DNA of 64,000 nucleotides, taken from positions 45,002,066-45,066,065 of the forward strand of contig NC_080042.1 in NCBI RefSeq assembly GCF_012489685.1. Reading direction: 5' to 3'. The notes under the pieces were generated by a model. The model saw only the letters and a program-made list of their open reading frames with translations, was not told the origin of the DNA and made no database searches. Made by a program: the position numbers and the translations under genes. The DNA is from Lotus japonicus. Taxonomy: Eukaryota > Streptophyta > Magnoliopsida > Fabales > Fabaceae. Shown in pieces: positions 62,056 through 64,000 of the stretch (position 1 is the first letter of the stretch; each line of letters starts with the position of its first letter).

Positions 62056-63966
62056 ATGGCTGCCACCACCAGTGAAACTCAAAGAGATGGTTACAACGCA
62101 AAGCCTCCTATGTTCGATGGTCAAAGGTTCGAATATTGGAAAGATAGACTGGAAAGTTTCTTTCTGGGTTTCGATGCAGATCTCTGGGATATTATTGTGG
62201 ATGGCTATGAGCGTCCAGTTGATGCAGATGGCAAAAAGATCCCAAGGTCAGAGATGTCTGCAGATCAAAAGAAGCTGTACTCACAACATCATAAAGCAAG
62301 AGCAATTCTTCTAAGTGCTATCTCCTATGAGGAGTACCAGAAGATTACAGATCGTGAGTTTGCTAAAGGCATTTTTGATTCTCTGAAGATGTCTCATGAA
62401 GGAAACAAGAAAGTCAAAGAATCAAAGGCATTGTCTTTGATCCAAAAGTATGAATCCTTCATCATGGAGCCAAATGAGTCCATTGAAGAAATGTTCTCCA
62501 GATTTCAACTGCTTGTAGCTGGCATACGTCCTCTCAACAAGAGCTACACAACAAAAGATCACGTCATAAGGGTCATCAGGTGTCTTCCTGAAAGTTGGAT
62601 GCCTTTGGTGACTTCAATAGAGCTCACGAGAGATGTTGAGAATATGAGTTTAGAAGAACTCATCAGCATTTTGAAATGCCATGAGCTGAAGCGCTCAGAG
62701 ATGCAAGATCTGAGGAAAAAGTCCATAGCCTTGAAATCCAAATCTGAAAAGGCTAAGGTTGAGAAGTCAAAGGCTCTTCAAGCTGAAGAAGAAGAATCTG
62801 AAGAAGCATCAGAAGATTCTGATGAAGATGAGCTGACTCTGATCTCCAAGAGACTCAACCGCATCTGGAAGCACAGGCAGAGCAAGTTCAAAGGCTCTGG
62901 AAAGGCAAGAGGAAAGTCTGAATCCTCAGGTCAGAAGAAGTCATCAATCAAGGAAGTCACTTGCTTTGAGTGCAAAGAATCAGGGCACTACAAAAGTGAC
63001 TGTCCAAAATTGAAGAAGGACAAGAAGCCAAAGAAGCACTTCAAGACCAAGAAGAGTCTGATGGTGACATTCGATGAATCAGAGTCAGAGGATGTTGACT
63101 CTGATGGTGAAGTCCAAGGACTCATGGCTATTGTCAAAGACAAAGGAACAGAGTCAAAGGAAGCTGTTGACTCTGACTCAGAATCAGAAGGAGATCCAGA
63201 CTCTGACGATGAAAATGAGGTATTTGCTTCCTTCTCTACCTCTGAACTGAAACATGCTTTGTCTGATATCATGGATAAGTATAACTCCTTGTTGTCTAAG
63301 CATAAGAAGCTGAAAAAGAACTTATCTGCTGTTTCTAAAACTCCTTCTGAACATGAGAAAATCATATCTGATTTGAAAAATGATAACCATGCTTTAGTTA
63401 ATTCTAACTCTGTGCTTAAGAATCAAATTGCAAAGTTAGAAGAAGTTATTGCCTGCGATGCCTCTGATAGTAAGCATGAATCTAAGTATGAAAAATCTTT
63501 TCAAAGATTCCTAGCTAAAAGCGTAGATAGAAGCTTAATGGCTTCAATGATCTATGGTGTAAGCAGAAATGGAATGCATGGCATTGGCTATTCTAAACCA
63601 ATTAGAAATGAGCCTTCTGTGTCTAAAGCTAAATCCTTGTATGAATGCTTTGTTCCCTCTGGTACCATATTGCCTGATCCTGTACCTGCTGAAGTTGCTA
63701 AAAACCCTCTTAAAAAGGGATCTTTCTCTATGACTAAATATCATGCAAATATTCCTTTAAAATATCATGTTGAGACACCCAAGGTGATCAGAACCTTTGG
63801 GGTAACTAACAAAAGAGGACCCAGAAAGTGGGTACCTAAGGACAAGATTATCTATGTTGCAGATATCCTTGATAGCTCCACTGAAACACCAATCATGGTA
63901 TCTGGACAGTGGATGCTCGCGTCACATGAAGGGAGAAAAGCGTATGTTCCGAGAGCTGAAACTTAA
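62056..63966 (+). CDS. gag: SIRE-type copia Gag (636 codons)
   Basis: The ATG at 62056 lies 58 bases after the primer site. The N-terminal ~230 residues are the copia gag (DUF4219/UBN2) domain: 'KPPMFDGQRFEYWKDRLESF', 'SALSLIQKYESF'-like helix and 'ESIEEMFSRFQLLVAGIRPL'. A Lys/Glu-rich linker precedes a CCHC zinc knuckle 'CFECKESGHYKSDCP' near residue 305. Ser/Asp/Glu-rich repeats and a coiled coil ('LSKHKKLKKNLSAV') follow, then the conserved segment 'NKRGPRKWVPKDKIIYV'. The frame stops at 63966, but from ~63940 the +1 frame continues the family's usual sequence ('LKLKPGGEVGFGENE'). A one-base insertion in an A run near 63937-63942 likely separates gag from pol. Confidence 0.88.
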   Translation: MAATTSETQRDGYNAKPPMFDGQRFEYWKDRLESFFLGFDADLWDIIVDGYERPVDADGKKIPRSEMSADQKKLYSQHHKARAILLSAISYEEYQKITDREFAKGIFDSLKMSHEGNKKVKESKALSLIQKYESFIMEPNESIEEMFSRFQLLVAGIRPLNKSYTTKDHVIRVIRCLPESWMPLVTSIELTRDVENMSLEELISILKCHELKRSEMQDLRKKSIALKSKSEKAKVEKSKALQAEEEESEEASEDSDEDELTLISKRLNRIWKHRQSKFKGSGKARGKSESSGQKKSSIKEVTCFECKESGHYKSDCPKLKKDKKPKKHFKTKKSLMVTFDESESEDVDSDGEVQGLMAIVKDKGTESKEAVDSDSESEGDPDSDDENEVFASFSTSELKHALSDIMDKYNSLLSKHKKLKKNLSAVSKTPSEHEKIISDLKNDNHALVNSNSVLKNQIAKLEEVIACDASDSKHESKYEKSFQRFLAKSVDRSLMASMIYGVSRNGMHGIGYSKPIRNEPSVSKAKSLYECFVPSGTILPDPVPAEVAKNPLKKGSFSMTKYHANIPLKYHVETPKVIRTFGVTNKRGPRKWVPKDKIIYVADILDSSTETPIMVSGQWMLASHEGRKAYVPRAET

Positions 63967-64000
63967 GCCTGGAGGCGAAGTTGGCTTTGGAGAAAATGAA

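Larger units (their letters stand above)
60696..64000 (+). mobile_element. Ty1/copia element, SIRE/Maximus type, 5' part
   Basis: A 1.29-kb LTR, a tRNA-Met primer site and a long gag frame lie in the correct order on the plus strand. The 3' part, including most of pol and the second LTR, lies beyond the window. Confidence 0.88.

Noticed and set aside
62988..63365. 125-codon minus-strand ORF in the copia gag
   Set aside because: It is a shadow of the Ser/Asp/Glu-rich gag linker; the low complexity keeps the opposite frame open.

Overview
This is plant nuclear DNA made almost entirely of transposable elements. The evidence is Ty3/gypsy, Ty1/copia, CACTA, Mutator-like, PIF/Harbinger-like, Helitron, SINE, LINE and Stowaway-type sequences, introns with plant-like GT...AG borders, and an AT-rich background. 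A SIRE/Maximus-type copia element, a TRIM with a tRNA-Met primer site and tRNA-derived SINEs would suit a papilionoid legume, but that is an inference. No intact single-copy host gene, rRNA, tRNA gene or CRISPR array was found. Identity figures are estimates by eye. || Layout. 1-2.0 kb: a non-autonomous Mutator-like element (301-1692, 9-bp target duplication) beside an LTR remnant. 2.9-21.9 kb: a Russian-doll nest. The 3' part of a LINE (zf-RVT plus RNase H, minus strand) is split by a TRIM (3402-21579). The TRIM's second LTR is split by a PIF/Harbinger-like element (4158-21534), which is split by a 16.2-kb Tat-lineage Ty3/gypsy element (5295-21465). Target duplications CCTAG, TAA and CCTGT document the last three steps. 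The Tat element has gag-pol on the minus strand and, between integrase and its 3' LTR, two genes on the plus strand. One is intron-rich with a plant mobile domain; the other is a small coiled-coil gene. Each has its own TATA box. Its 5' LTR carries four tandem copies of a 482-bp promoter-bearing unit, while its 3' LTR has one. || 21.9-34.3 kb: another LTR remnant holding a second Harbinger-like element, a SINE, and a CACTA transposon whose interior holds a TIR element that itself holds a 3.9-kb solo LTR; the transposase is broken and truncated. 35.3-43.3 kb: a complete Ty3/gypsy element on the minus strand (CAATT duplication) with nearly identical LTRs but a decayed interior. 43.4-55.6 kb: a Helitron array of four head-to-tail units. 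Three stop at the same internal base and only the last has the 3' hairpin and CTAG. It carries an RPA1-like gene and a Pif1-type helicase with the Rep nuclease part missing. || 55.6-60.7 kb: two SINE-like sequences, a second Mutator-like element of the first one's family, a Stowaway MITE nested in another MITE, and a LINE fragment. 60.7-64 kb: the 5' LTR and gag of a SIRE-type copia element that runs off the window. || Functionally these are independent or nested parasites. None of the autonomous classes seen here looks fully competent, because every coding region examined except the small coiled-coil gene has a stop, frameshift, deletion or missing domain.
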